64,000 nt of DNA from CAVVJA01 sp963779485. Lineage in GTDB: Bacteria > Actinomycetota > Actinomycetes > Mycobacteriales > Jatrophihabitantaceae. The stretch is taken from the NCBI GenBank assembly GCA_963779485.1, contig CAVZYJ010000002.1, forward strand, positions 1-64,000. Direction: 5' to 3'. Position numbers and translations under genes: made by a program. This document shows positions 54,847-63,857 of this stretch, piece after piece. Numbering within the stretch: the first letter of the stretch is position 1; every line of letters begins with the position of its first letter. The notes under the pieces are model-generated. The model was given only the letters and a program-made list of their open reading frames with translations. It searched no databases and was not told the origin of the DNA.

Positions 54847-56016
54847 GTGTCGGTGCGCCGTCTGCGTCTGATGTCCACGCTCAGCCTCGGCGCCGCCGCC
54901 GCGGTGCTCGCCGGGTGCAGCAGCGGGACGGCCGCGTCCGGTGAACGGTCGACATCGTCGCCGAGCGGCGACGCGCATACCGCGACCGTGACGATCACCT
55001 CGGACAAGTGCGTGGCCGACCGCGCGACCTACGACGCGGGCGGCATCACGTTCAAGGTCAGCAACAAGGACGCCACCGGGATCACCGAGTTCGAGCTGCT
55101 CGACGGCGAGCGCATCCTCGGCGAGAAGGAGAATCTGCCGCCCGGGTTCGCTGGGTCGTTCTCGCTGAACCTGAACCCCGGCCGCTATGAGATGTACTGC
55201 CCCGGCGCGACAACTCCTCGCGTGCCGTTCACGGTGACGGGCACCGCGACCTCGGCGCCGGTCACCGACACCAAGGCGCTGCTTGACCAGGGCACGGTCA
55301 ACTACGGCACCTACGTCGAGGCCCAGATCGGGTTCCTCGTCACAAACGTTCAGCCGCTGGTCGCAGCGATCAAGAGCGGCGATCTGGCGGCGGCCAAGGT
55401 CGGCTACGCCAAGGCCCGTCCGTACTACGAGCGGATCGAGCCGGTGGCCGAGTCGTTCCAGGATCTCGACCCCGCGATCGACTCCCGCGCCGACGACGGC
55501 GTCGCCCCGACCAAGCTCACCGGTTTCCACCGGATCGAATACGGGCTATGGAGCGTGGGTAGCGTCGCCGGGCTCGCGCCGGTCGCCGACAAGCTGACGG
55601 CCGATGTCGCCAAGCTGCAGAAGCTCGCCACTGGCCTGCACTATCAGCCGGCGGAGCTGGCCAACGGCGCGGTCGAGCTGCTCGACGAGGTGTCGAAGTC
55701 GAAGATCACCGGCGAGGAGGAGCGGTATTCGCACATTGACCTGCTGGACTTCCAGGCGAATGTCGAGGGCTCCGAGCAGGCGTTCGCGAACCTCCAGCCG
55801 GCCCTTGCGAAGATCGACTCGACGCTGACCGACACTATCTCCTCCCGGTTCGCGGCGCTCGACTCGTTGCTCGATAAGTATCGCGACAAGTCTCAGCCGT
55901 CGGGCTTCGTGCCGTACACCTCGCTGTCCCGCGCCGATGTCATCGCGATGGCCCAGTCGGTGCAGGCCGTCGCCGAGCCGTTGTCCCGCGTGGCGAGCAA
56001 GGTCGTCAACTCGTGA
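54847..56016 (+). CDS. efeO: EfeO iron-uptake lipoprotein: cupredoxin-like plus M75 (imelysin-type) domain
   Basis: GTG 54847 follows GGGGAG; ATG 54871 is an alternative. The product has 389 residues. A lipoprotein signal ends in lipobox VLAGC. The cupredoxin-like domain (about 40-135) runs DKCVADRATYDAGGITFKVS to LNPGRYEMYCPGATTPRV. The M75 domain (about 145-385) includes LTGFHRIEYGLWSVGS, whose HxxE-type HRIEYGLW motif binds metal in EfeO/EfeM, and SHIDLLDFQANVEGSEQAFA. Anchored outside the membrane, it collects iron for EfeU. It overlaps efeB by four bases (GTGA). Confidence 0.93.
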   Translation: MSVRRLRLMSTLSLGAAAAVLAGCSSGTAASGERSTSSPSGDAHTATVTITSDKCVADRATYDAGGITFKVSNKDATGITEFELLDGERILGEKENLPPGFAGSFSLNLNPGRYEMYCPGATTPRVPFTVTGTATSAPVTDTKALLDQGTVNYGTYVEAQIGFLVTNVQPLVAAIKSGDLAAAKVGYAKARPYYERIEPVAESFQDLDPAIDSRADDGVAPTKLTGFHRIEYGLWSVGSVAGLAPVADKLTADVAKLQKLATGLHYQPAELANGAVELLDEVSKSKITGEEERYSHIDLLDFQANVEGSEQAFANLQPALAKIDSTLTDTISSRFAALDSLLDKYRDKSQPSGFVPYTSLSRADVIAMAQSVQAVAEPLSRVASKVVNS

Positions 56017-57272
56017 CCGACGTGCCGCCCGCATCCGGGCCCAGCCGGCGCCGTTTCCTCGGCGTCGCGTTGGGCGCCGCGGGCGTGGCTGCGGCTGGGG
56101 GTGCCGGGTTCGGCGTCGCGCGGGCGACCGAACCCAGCGCCGCGTCGTCGGCCTCGGACCAGGTGCCGTTCTACGGCGAGCACCAGGCGGGCATCGCGAC
56201 GGCTGCGCAGGACCGGCTCGCGTTCGCGGCGTTCGACATCACGACCACCGACGCCCAGGCCGTGCAGACCATGCTTGGCTCGTGGGCCGCAGCGGCGGCC
56301 CGGATGACCGCGGGCGAGGCGATCGGACCGACGGAAACCGCGCCGCAGGCGCCACCCGTCGACACCGGTGAGGCCTTCGACCTCAGCCCGGCGCAGCTCA
56401 CCGTCACCGTTGGATTCGGGCCGTCGTTCTTCGACCACCGATTCGGCCTGGCCGGAAAGCGCTCGGCCGCGCTCGCCGATCTCCCCACGTTGCCCGGCGA
56501 CGCCCTGGATCCCGACCGCAGCGACGGCGACCTGTGCGTCCAGGCCTGCGCGAACGACCCCCAGGTGGCCTTCCACGTCATCCGCAACTTCGCCCGGATC
56601 GGCCGGGGCACGGTGGTCATGCGTTGGTCGCAGCTCGGGTTCGGGCGGACGTCATCGACCTCGACGTCGCAGAGCACCCCGCGGAACCTCATGGGCTTCA
56701 AGGACGGGACGAACAACATCAAGGCCGAGGACACTGCCGAGCTCAACCAGTTCGTCTGGGTCGGTGACGAGACCGATCAGCCGTGGATGAAGGGCGGCAG
56801 TTACCTCGTTACCCGCCGGATACGGATGCTCATTGAGACCTGGGACGCGGATTATCTCGCCGACCAGGAGACGATCTTCGGCCGGCGCAAGGACACCGGC
56901 GCGCCGCTGACCGGGCGAGAAGAGTTCGACCTTGTCAATCTGTCGGCCGAAGCGCCGGACGGCAACCCGCTAATCAACGTCGACGCGCACATCCGGCTTG
57001 CCGCACCGTCTAGCCACGGCGGCCAGCGCATCCTCCGCCGCGGGTACTCCTACACCGACGGCACCGACCCGCAGACGGGGCAGCTCGACGCTGGCCTGTT
57101 CTTCATCGCCTTCCAGAAGGATCCGCGAGTCCAGTTCGTGCCGATTCAGCGCATGCTCGGTCAGCGCGACCTGCTCAACGAGTACATCAAGCACGTCGGC
57201 TCGGGGCTGTTCGCCGTGCCGCCCGGTCTGGGCGAGGTCGGCGACTGGTTCGGCAAGTCGCTCTTCAGCTGA
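56013..57272 (+). CDS. efeB: EfeB/DyP-type haem peroxidase, Tat-exported
   Basis: The protein has 419 residues. The GTG start overlaps the efeO stop. A twin-arginine signal SRRRFLGVALGAAGVAAAGG, with Ala-rich cleavage region, exports the folded haem protein. Dye-decolourising peroxidase blocks are LTVTVGFGPSFFDHRFGLAG, distal NLMGFKDGTNNIKAED (catalytic Asp in GFKDGTNNI), YLVTRRIRMLIETWDAD and proximal-His region NPLINVDAHIRLAAPSSH. It peroxidises substrates or releases iron from haem at the cell surface, feeding EfeO/EfeU. Confidence 0.94.
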   Translation: MTDVPPASGPSRRRFLGVALGAAGVAAAGGAGFGVARATEPSAASSASDQVPFYGEHQAGIATAAQDRLAFAAFDITTTDAQAVQTMLGSWAAAAARMTAGEAIGPTETAPQAPPVDTGEAFDLSPAQLTVTVGFGPSFFDHRFGLAGKRSAALADLPTLPGDALDPDRSDGDLCVQACANDPQVAFHVIRNFARIGRGTVVMRWSQLGFGRTSSTSTSQSTPRNLMGFKDGTNNIKAEDTAELNQFVWVGDETDQPWMKGGSYLVTRRIRMLIETWDADYLADQETIFGRRKDTGAPLTGREEFDLVNLSAEAPDGNPLINVDAHIRLAAPSSHGGQRILRRGYSYTDGTDPQTGQLDAGLFFIAFQKDPRVQFVPIQRMLGQRDLLNEYIKHVGSGLFAVPPGLGEVGDWFGKSLFS

Positions 57273-57311
57273 CCAGCACCCAATCTCTCGATCGATTTCA
57301 GACCTTGCCGG

Positions 57312-58238
57312 CTAGGTGAGCTTCTGTGTTCGTGGAACGCGCTCAGAGAGCGTGATGGCCGTGGGTGTGGCAGTGGTGAAGAGCGTGCCGTGGTGTTGGA
57401 CCGCGGCTGCTGCCCAGGTCAGGGCGACGCTGACTGCTTCGTCGGTGTCGGCTGGTGCGGAGAGGTATCCGGCAAGTAGTGCGTCTCCTGCTCCGACGGT
57501 GCTGACAACCGTGTCGACGGGTGCGATGCCGTGGACTATTCGTGATGCGTTGACCAGGAGTGCGCCGTCGGCGCCGAGGCTGACGAGCACGGTTTTCGCG
57601 CCGCGTGTTCTGAGTTCGTGAGCGGCGTCGATGACGTCGCCGAGGGTGGTGATGGGTCCGCTGACGGCCTCGGCCAGTTCGTCGGTATTGGGTTTGATCA
57701 GGTCGGGCCCGGCGGCGAGCGCTTCGAGCAGGGGAGGTCCGGAGGTGTCGATGACGACTGTGGCGCCGGCGCGGTGGCCGGTGTCGACGAGTCGGGCGTA
57801 GTAGTCGTCGGTCAATCCGCGGGGCAGGCTGCCGCAGCCGGCGAGCCAGTGGCCGGCATGGGTGTGTGTGCGGGCGGTGTCGAGGAGTTGTTCACCTTCG
57901 CCATCGCTGAGTACCGGACCTTGCTCGTTGATTTTGGTGACGATGCCGTCGGGCTGGATGAGGCTGATGTTGATGCGCACCTCGCCGTTGATGGGCACCG
58001 GCTCAAAGCGGAGGCCTGTCCGGTTCAGCATCTCGGCCAGGTGCGCGCCCGCTGGCCCGCCGATGGGTAGCACGGCGGTGGTGGGCCGATGGTGGGCGGC
58101 GAGGGCGAGGGCGACATTGACGCCTTTGCCGCTTGGCTCACTCCAGCTCCGCGTGCTGCGGATGATCTTGCCGGGCTGCAGGGCGTCGACGAACACAGTG
58201 CGGTCCACGCTGGGGTTGGGCGTTACGGTGACGATCAC
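57312..58238 (-). CDS. 1-phosphofructokinase-type PfkB-family kinase
   Basis: The protein has 308 residues. The GTG start overlaps the deoR stop (GTGA). PfkB family traits: IVTVTPNPSVDRTVFVDAL, SEPSGKGVNVALALAAHH, PIGGPAGAHLAEML and the anion-hole/catalytic base block VSTVGAGDALLAGYLSAP with Asp in GAGD. The opening TVTPNPSVDRT is typical of FruK/LacC kinases, which phosphorylate fructose-1-P or tagatose-6-P to the 1,6-bisphosphate. Here the product should be the ketose bisphosphate cleaved by the aldolase at 60601. Confidence 0.88.
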   Translation of the reverse strand: MIVTVTPNPSVDRTVFVDALQPGKIIRSTRSWSEPSGKGVNVALALAAHHRPTTAVLPIGGPAGAHLAEMLNRTGLRFEPVPINGEVRINISLIQPDGIVTKINEQGPVLSDGEGEQLLDTARTHTHAGHWLAGCGSLPRGLTDDYYARLVDTGHRAGATVVIDTSGPPLLEALAAGPDLIKPNTDELAEAVSGPITTLGDVIDAAHELRTRGAKTVLVSLGADGALLVNASRIVHGIAPVDTVVSTVGAGDALLAGYLSAPADTDEAVSVALTWAAAAVQHHGTLFTTATPTAITLSERVPRTQKLT

Positions 58239-59041
58239 GTCGTCTCCACGGTTACACCGGCGGCGGTGAGGGCCGTCTCGTCGGTGTTGCCGATGCCGGT
58301 ATCGGTGATGAGCAGGTCGATGTCGGCCAGGTCGCCGTACTTGTGGGTGGTGACCTGGCCGATCTTGCTGTGGTCGGAGAGCAGGATCCGCTGACGGGCG
58401 CGGCCGAGCATGAGGTGTTTGATCGCGGCCTCGGCCGGATCCGGGGTGGTGAGACCTCGGTCCAGTGAGATTCCGTTGGCGCCGAGGAACGCGACGTCGA
58501 CGTTGATCTCGTTCAGGGTGCGGGTGGCCCAGTTGTCGACTTCGGCGAGGGTGCGGCTGCGGACCCGGCCGCCGAGTGTGTGCACGGTGATGTTTGCCTT
58601 GCGAGCCAGGGCGAGCGCGATCGGAAGGGTGTTGGTGAAGACGGTGAGTTGCCGGTCGGGCGGGATGAGGTCGGCGAGGCGGCCGGTGGTGGAGCCGGCG
58701 TCGATCAGGATGGTCCCGGTCTGCGGAAGGTGGGCGACGGCGGCTTTGGCGATGCGGCGCTTTTCCTCGGCGTACTGGATGCGGGCGGATACATCAGGCT
58801 CGAAGATCAGACCCCGAACCGGGATGGCGCCGCCGTGGACACGGCGTAGCTGGCCCTGCCGTTCCAAGACGATCAGGTCCTTGCGAACGGTCTCACCGGT
58901 TACCGACAGCTCCTGCGCCATCTCTGCGACGTCGATGCGCCCTGAGGTCGCCAGTGCATGCAGGATCGCTTGTTGACGTTGGGCCGAGTAGAGGCGCTTG
59001 TCGTGGCTGGCATCCCGAAAGCCCTTCGCCGCGTGGTCCAT
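58235..59041 (-). CDS. DeoR-family transcriptional regulator of the polyol/ketose locus
   Basis: ATG 59041 with AAGGA upstream gives 268 residues, normal for DeoR; a GTG at 59113 overlapping the kinase stop would add 24. N-terminal helix-turn-helix: YSAQRQQAILHALATSGRID, VAEMAQELSVTGETVRKDL, LERQGQLRRVHGGAI. The C-terminal sugar-phosphate sensor domain has ILIDAGSTTGRLADLIP, VAFLGANGISLDRGLTTPD and ILLSDHSKIGQVTTHKYGD. Such proteins release DNA when a phosphorylated sugar binds. It is in the middle of a three-gene operon (kinase, deoR, pfkB) and likely represses both sides of the divergent promoter at about 60,480-60,600. Confidence 0.9.
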   Translation of the reverse strand: MDHAAKGFRDASHDKRLYSAQRQQAILHALATSGRIDVAEMAQELSVTGETVRKDLIVLERQGQLRRVHGGAIPVRGLIFEPDVSARIQYAEEKRRIAKAAVAHLPQTGTILIDAGSTTGRLADLIPPDRQLTVFTNTLPIALALARKANITVHTLGGRVRSRTLAEVDNWATRTLNEINVDVAFLGANGISLDRGLTTPDPAEAAIKHLMLGRARQRILLSDHSKIGQVTTHKYGDLADIDLLITDTGIGNTDETALTAAGVTVETT

Positions 59042-59109
59042 TGCGTTCCTTGTCGTCGTGCGGATGGCGCGCCATTGTTCGTCCGTGCTTGATCCGGTCG
59101 GCACCGTTG

Positions 59110-60477
59110 TCACCGTGCCGGTGCGGTCGGCGTCACATGGTCGACCGCGGCTGGTCGAGGAAAGTCCGCGGGGGTGGCGTAGGTTCCGGCGGCCAGCCCG
59201 GCGAGCAGGGCGGCGCCGCGGGCGCCGGCTTCCCCGACGCGCGGAATGCGCAGGTCGCCGAGCGCGCGGCGTTTGAGCGTCAGCACGCCGGTGCTGTGTG
59301 TCCACCCCCCGGTCACCACGAGGTCCTGATGGGGTCCGCTGGCGCGGGTCATCGCGTCATGGATCTCGCGGCCCGCGTCGACGGCGGCGGTGAGAGCCGC
59401 CCGCCATACCTGAGCCGGTTCGATGTCGTCACCGATGTGGTGCAGGCCGACATCGACGCCGTCCGCGCCGGTGACGGTCAACTCGCCGGGTTCGGTCTTC
59501 AGCGCGGCGGCGTCGAGCGCCGGCAGGTCGGCTCGGCTGTGTCCGAGCAGCGCCAGGATTCGTTGCAGCACGAGGCCGCCGCGGGTCGCACCCAGCAGGC
59601 ACCAGTGCTCGGGCAGCGCGTGCCACCCGACGGTGATCCCAGCCTCGGTGAGAGTGAGGACGTCGGCGTCAGGTAGGCCGGGTGGGATGGTCCGTACGTA
59701 GGCCTCGGCGGTGCCGCAGGAGTCAAGTTCGGCGTGGACTCGGGCGGCGTCGGCGCCGATCGCCGCGGCTTGGTGGTCGTGCCCGGCGACCGTGAGCACC
59801 GCGTCGGCCAGGCCGCGGATAGCCCAGTGATCATCGGCGGTGCCGACCGGCTCGCCGGAGGCGACCAGCTCGGGCAGCAGGGAGCGCGTCACGCCGCTCC
59901 AATCCATGGCTTGGTCCCACCAGCTGCGGGTCGAGAGGTCGAGCCATCCGGTGCGCGAGGCTAGTGACTGCTCGCTCACTTGGGCACCGCCGAGCGCGTG
60001 CACGATCCATTCCGCCACGCCCAGACGACGGACCGCGTGCTGAGCCGCCGGATCGTGGTCGAGGTGCCAGCGGTGTTTGGTGAGCGACCATTGCTGACGA
60101 AGCGGCAATCCGGTACGGACGCTGAACTGCGCGCCGAACGCAGCGCGAAGATCATCGGTCTCGGCCGCGTCTCTCGTGTCGTGCCAGGCGATCACCGGTG
60201 CGACCGGTGCCCCGTCCGGATTGAGCAGGATTCCGGACTCGGCCATGCTGGCCACTCCGACTGCGACGATCTGCCCGGCCGGCGCCGCCGCTACCGCGCT
60301 CGATAGCGCGGCCCGGGCGGCCGCCACCAAGTCCGCGCCGGTGGTTTGGGTGCCCAGCCCGGTGACTGCCCACCGAGTGGGCTCGCGCGCCGACGCGACC
60401 TCGTCGCCGTCCGGGGTCATCACCAACGCCTTGCACGACGTCGTACCGACGTCTAGCCCGACCAGCCACGGCTGCAC
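59110..60477 (-). CDS. FGGY-family carbohydrate kinase
   Basis: The protein has 455 residues from GTG 60477, with AAGGAGG eight bases upstream. The first ASKHA phosphate loop is LVGLDVGTTSCKALVMTPDG. Catalytic Asp candidate lies in APVIAWHDTRDAAET, and the C-terminal adenosine motif is QDLVVTGGWTHSTGVLTLK and GARGAALLAGLAAGTYATP. Members phosphorylate xylulose, ribulose, gluconate or other ketoses. With a polyol dehydrogenase, PfkB kinase and aldolase beside it, it most likely phosphorylates the ketose formed from a hexitol. Exact sugar not determinable. Confidence 0.85.
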   Translation of the reverse strand: MQPWLVGLDVGTTSCKALVMTPDGDEVASAREPTRWAVTGLGTQTTGADLVAAARAALSSAVAAAPAGQIVAVGVASMAESGILLNPDGAPVAPVIAWHDTRDAAETDDLRAAFGAQFSVRTGLPLRQQWSLTKHRWHLDHDPAAQHAVRRLGVAEWIVHALGGAQVSEQSLASRTGWLDLSTRSWWDQAMDWSGVTRSLLPELVASGEPVGTADDHWAIRGLADAVLTVAGHDHQAAAIGADAARVHAELDSCGTAEAYVRTIPPGLPDADVLTLTEAGITVGWHALPEHWCLLGATRGGLVLQRILALLGHSRADLPALDAAALKTEPGELTVTGADGVDVGLHHIGDDIEPAQVWRAALTAAVDAGREIHDAMTRASGPHQDLVVTGGWTHSTGVLTLKRRALGDLRIPRVGEAGARGAALLAGLAAGTYATPADFPRPAAVDHVTPTAPAR

Positions 60478-60550
60478 CGGCCGCCTCCTTTCTGAAGGCC
60501 GCTACTTGGGAATCGTTGCTTGTGTTGTTGGTAATCTCTGTGTATCGTCG

Positions 60551-60566
60551 TGTTTCGTTGGAAACA
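60551..60566. promoter_or_regulatory. candidate DeoR operator in the divergent promoter
   Basis: TGTTTCGTTGGAAACA is an inverted repeat with 6-bp arms and a GTTG centre. It lies between the divergent kinase and aldolase starts, 35 bases before the aldolase ATG. The regulator gene is two genes away. Binding is inferred from place and symmetry only. Confidence 0.4.
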
Positions 60567-60600
60567 TGTCAAGCCGCGCGCCCGGACCAGGAGGATCGGC

Positions 60601-61443
60601 ATGCCGCTGGTCACTACCCGCGAGTTGGTCGACCGGGCCGTTGCACGCCACAGTGCGGTCGGCTCGTTCAATGTGATCACTCTCGAACACGCCGAGGCCG
60701 TGATCGAGGGGGCCGAGCTGGCCCGTGCTGCGGTCATCCTGCAAATCAGCCAGAACGCGGTCCGCTTCCACCACGGACGTCTGGCGCCGATCGCTGCCGC
60801 GGCCACGGCGGTCGCGGACGCAGCCGCGGTGCCGGTGTCGGTGCATCTCGACCACGTCGAGGACGACGCGCTGCTCCGTCAGGCGAACACTGCCGGCATC
60901 AGCTCAGTCATGTACGACGCGTCCAAGCTCGATTACCACCAGAACCTCGAGAGAACTCGAGCCGCCCGCGAGTGGGCGCACGCGCATGGCCTCTACGTGG
61001 AAGCCGAGCTGGGCGAGGTCGGTGGGAAGGACGGTGCGCACGCGCCCGGGGTGCGCACCAAGCCGACCGAGGCGGCCGAGTTCGTCGCGGCCACCGGAGT
61101 CGACGCGCTTGCCGTCGCGGTGGGCAGTTCGCACGCGATGACCGATCGCAGCGCAGCACTCGATCACGCCCTCATCGCCGAGCTCGCTCATGCCCTACCG
61201 GTGCCACTGGTGCTGCATGGCTCATCCGGAGTTCCGGACCGCGAACTCTCCCAGGCGGTCCGAGCCGGCATGACAAAGATCAACATCGGGACCATCCTGA
61301 ACGTCGAGTTCACCGCCGCGGTACGCGCCACATTGGCCGCCGACGAGAATCTCGTCGACCCGCGCAGATACCTCATGCCGGCTCGAACTCGCATCGCCCA
61401 AACCGTGGCACATCTCGTGCGCGTGCTGGCCCTGCAGTCCTAA
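60601..61443 (+). CDS. class II ketose-1,6-bisphosphate aldolase
   Basis: The protein has 280 residues; ATG 60601 with AGGAGG. Class II aldolase traits: VGSFNVITLEHAEAVIEGAE, VPVSVHLDHVEDDALLRQAN (zinc His and catalytic Asp in HLDH), YVEAELGEVGGKDG, LPVPLVLHGSSGVPDRELSQ (zinc His) and MTKINIGTILNVEFTAAVRA. Size and residues fit the fructose/tagatose-bisphosphate (FbaA/GatY) group. It splits the bisphosphate made by the neighbouring kinases into two trioses. It is followed after 36 bases by the dehydrogenase. Confidence 0.88.
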   Translation: MPLVTTRELVDRAVARHSAVGSFNVITLEHAEAVIEGAELARAAVILQISQNAVRFHHGRLAPIAAAATAVADAAAVPVSVHLDHVEDDALLRQANTAGISSVMYDASKLDYHQNLERTRAAREWAHAHGLYVEAELGEVGGKDGAHAPGVRTKPTEAAEFVAATGVDALAVAVGSSHAMTDRSAALDHALIAELAHALPVPLVLHGSSGVPDRELSQAVRAGMTKINIGTILNVEFTAAVRATLAADENLVDPRRYLMPARTRIAQTVAHLVRVLALQS

Positions 61444-61479
61444 CTGCGTCCGCCTTCACCCACCGAAGGGTCCACCCTC

Positions 61480-62529
61480 ATGAGCACATCACAGACGATG
61501 CGTCGCATCGTCGCCGACACAGCCGGCGTCACCGTCGTGACCGCAGAACGCCCCGAACCAGGCCCCCGGGACGCACTCATCCGAATGACTGTCACCGGCA
61601 TCTGTGGTTCCGACATCCACGCCGTCCACGGCCGACACCCATTCGTCCCCCTCCCCTACCACCCCGGGCATGAGGTGGTCGGAGTGGTGGAATCGACCGG
61701 CGACGAGGTGACCACCGTTGCGCCCGGTCACCGCGTCACGATCGAGCCGACGCTCCCGTGCGGCCGATGCAAGATGTGCACCACTGAACGCTCGAACCTC
61801 TGCGAAAACCTGCAGTTCTTCGGCTGCGGATGGAACCAAGGCGGAATGGCGGACTACTTCACCATCCCCGCCGACAGGCTGCACCGGGTGCCCGATGATC
61901 TCGACGATGTCACCGCCGTACTCATCGAGCCGCTGTCCACCCCGGTGCATGCCGTCCGCCTGGCCGGCGGCGTCGCCGGAAAATCGATCGCCATCCTCGG
62001 TGCCGGCCCCATCGGGCTGCTGCTGCTGGCGGTCGTGCGCGCCCACGGCGCCAAACGAGTTGTCGTGACCGACGTTCTGCCCGCCAAGCGCGAACATGCG
62101 CGGTCATTCGGCGCGGACGACGCGGTCGACGCAACTGCCGAGGATGTCGTCGATCGCATCCGCTACACCCTCGACGAAAGCGCCGACATCGTCTTCGACT
62201 GCGTCGCCGTCCAGCCCACCATCACCCAGGCCATCACCCTCGCCAGCAAAGGCGGCACCGTCGTCGTGGTCGGGGTGGCCGGCCGTGAGGTGACCGTGCC
62301 GCTACCCCTGATTCAGGACCACCAGATCCGTATCCAGGGAAGTGCCACGTACCTCCCCGAGGACTACGACGAGTCGATACGGCTACTTCAAGCCGGAGCC
62401 ATCCGCGCGTCCGAGATGGTCACCGCCGTGCACACCCTCAACAACGCCGCGGACGCGTTCGCTCAATCGGCAAGCGGAGAACACCTCAAGGTCCTCATCG
62501 TCGCCAACGACACGACAAACCCGACGTGA
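61480..62529 (+). CDS. zinc-dependent medium-chain polyol dehydrogenase
   Basis: The protein has 349 residues. Catalytic zinc ligands are Cys in TVTGICGSDIHAVHG and His-Glu in YHPGHEVVGVVES. The structural zinc lobe has four Cys, CGRC, KMC and SNLC. The NAD fold starts IAILGAGPIGLLLLAVVRAH. The Tyr/Glu context VLIEPLSTPVHAVRLAGGVA is typical of sorbitol/threonine/galactitol-phosphate dehydrogenases. It would oxidise a polyol or its phosphate to the ketose. It is the second plus-strand gene after the aldolase. No transporter follows; the DNA beyond 62,530 is decayed. Confidence 0.87.
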   Translation: MSTSQTMRRIVADTAGVTVVTAERPEPGPRDALIRMTVTGICGSDIHAVHGRHPFVPLPYHPGHEVVGVVESTGDEVTTVAPGHRVTIEPTLPCGRCKMCTTERSNLCENLQFFGCGWNQGGMADYFTIPADRLHRVPDDLDDVTAVLIEPLSTPVHAVRLAGGVAGKSIAILGAGPIGLLLLAVVRAHGAKRVVVTDVLPAKREHARSFGADDAVDATAEDVVDRIRYTLDESADIVFDCVAVQPTITQAITLASKGGTVVVVGVAGREVTVPLPLIQDHQIRIQGSATYLPEDYDESIRLLQAGAIRASEMVTAVHTLNNAADAFAQSASGEHLKVLIVANDTTNPT

Positions 62530-62537
62530 CCTCGTAA

Positions 62538-62945
62538 GGCGCGGCTGCGATCACCGCTGACGGGCAGCCGATTAGCGGCGGCATCACCAGCCGGCTGATC
62601 CGGATCAGCGCCGACGAGCTGCAGACCATCCGAGACGTCATTGGCCTCGCATGCCAGATCGAGAAGGCACCCGCAGTGCGGGCCGCAATCAGAAGCAAAC
62701 TCCTGAACAACCTCGTCCTCGACGCCCGCCTCGCCGAAGCATCGTCAAGCGGCACGGCATCCCACGACGGGACTATCACAGTAACCCCCCTCCGCTTGGT
62801 CAAGATGTCCTGTTGGCGACTATTCCCTGACAGCAAGACAATGCGATTGAATACGGATGGTGCTCAATTTTGCGATTGGATCGAGTTTCTTTGTACTGGC
62901 GTTGTTACCGCTTCCCGACAAAGGCACTCCAACCGCGGCTCATAA
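62538..62945 (+). other. open-frame remnant of unknown origin in a decayed stretch
   Basis: One frame without a proper start reads ITSRLIRISADELQTIRDVI, GLACQIEKAPAVRAAIRSKL, LNNLVLDARLAEASSSG, then loses protein character after about 62,790, where the sequence also becomes AT-richer. The first part looks like a real protein C-terminus cut from its gene. No family is recognised. The stretch from 62,530 to 63,033 holds nothing else I can support. Confidence 0.25.
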
Positions 62946-63033
62946 GCTTCGCTATACTGCTTATATTCTTTTGCTGCCAGGTATTACGATCTCGACAAGC
63001 GGTTGCAGCCGACAGCAGAAGGAGTCGACCCGG

Positions 63034-63820
63034 TTGAGGCAGGTTGCAGAGGGTGTGCTGATCGACGAGAGTGAGTTCATGCAGAGCAACGCCGTTGTCG
63101 TGCAAGGCCGGCCCGGCGTGTTGCTTATCACCTCGGGATACTCGACTCCGAAAGGGTTGTCCTCGCGAACGACCTTCGCGAGTTGAGCCAGCCGTTGTGG
63201 CAGGGTTTCTACGCATACGCATTGGGATCACCGGCTCTGGCATGCGTCGCTCGGCTCGGCCCCCCGTTACGGCACGGCCCGATGCGCCGCCACTGTCCGT
63301 GAGCGGCTGTCGGACGCGGGTGCGCAGGCCCGTATTGCCGGGCTGATACCGCCGGACATCGTCGAGCAGGTACCGCTGGACCTGCTTGGCCTAATTACCG
63401 GTCTGCCGGCCGAGATGGCGCAGATTCCTTGGGATGGCCCTCAAGTCCGGATTATCGAGCATCAAGCGCATGCCCTGGGCCATGCGGCACTGTTGATTGA
63501 GGAACGCGGGGTTCTCGTCGCCGGCGACATGCTTTCCGATGTCTTCGATTCCGATGCTCGACTTAAGCGGCGCCACTGACCCGATCGAAGACTATCTCGC
63601 CGCGCTGCGGCTGCTCGAGGGCGTGGCGGGCGACGTAGATGTCGTCATCCCCGGCCACGGGTCCATCGGCGGAACTGATCGGGTACACGCACGGATCGAC
63701 CAGGATCGGGCGTATGTGCACGCCTTGCGTGACGCCGATATTGTCAATGATCCACGGCTCGGCCCATCGGCGTATGGGAAGGATTTCCTACCCAGCGTGC
63801 ATGAACGGCAGCTACAGTAG
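63034..63820 (+). pseudogene. metallo-beta-lactamase-fold hydrolase, frame broken several times
   Basis: A TTG at 63034 after AAGGAG starts LRQVAEGVLIDESEFMQSNA, then VVQGRPGVLLI. Frames then shift at roughly 63,140, 63,195, 63,212 and 63,541. Read across them, the conserved core appears: STHTHWDHRLWHASLGSAPR (the HxHxDH metal motif), IIEHQAHALGHAALLI, VLVAGDMLSDV, and the last metal-site block VDVVIPGHGSIGG, ending at TAG 63820. Several indels not confined to homopolymers suggest true decay. The family includes many hydrolases, and the substrate is unknown. Confidence 0.65.
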
Positions 63821-63857
63821 TTCGCCTGAAAAGTGAGCGCGACGGGACGCCCGGCTA

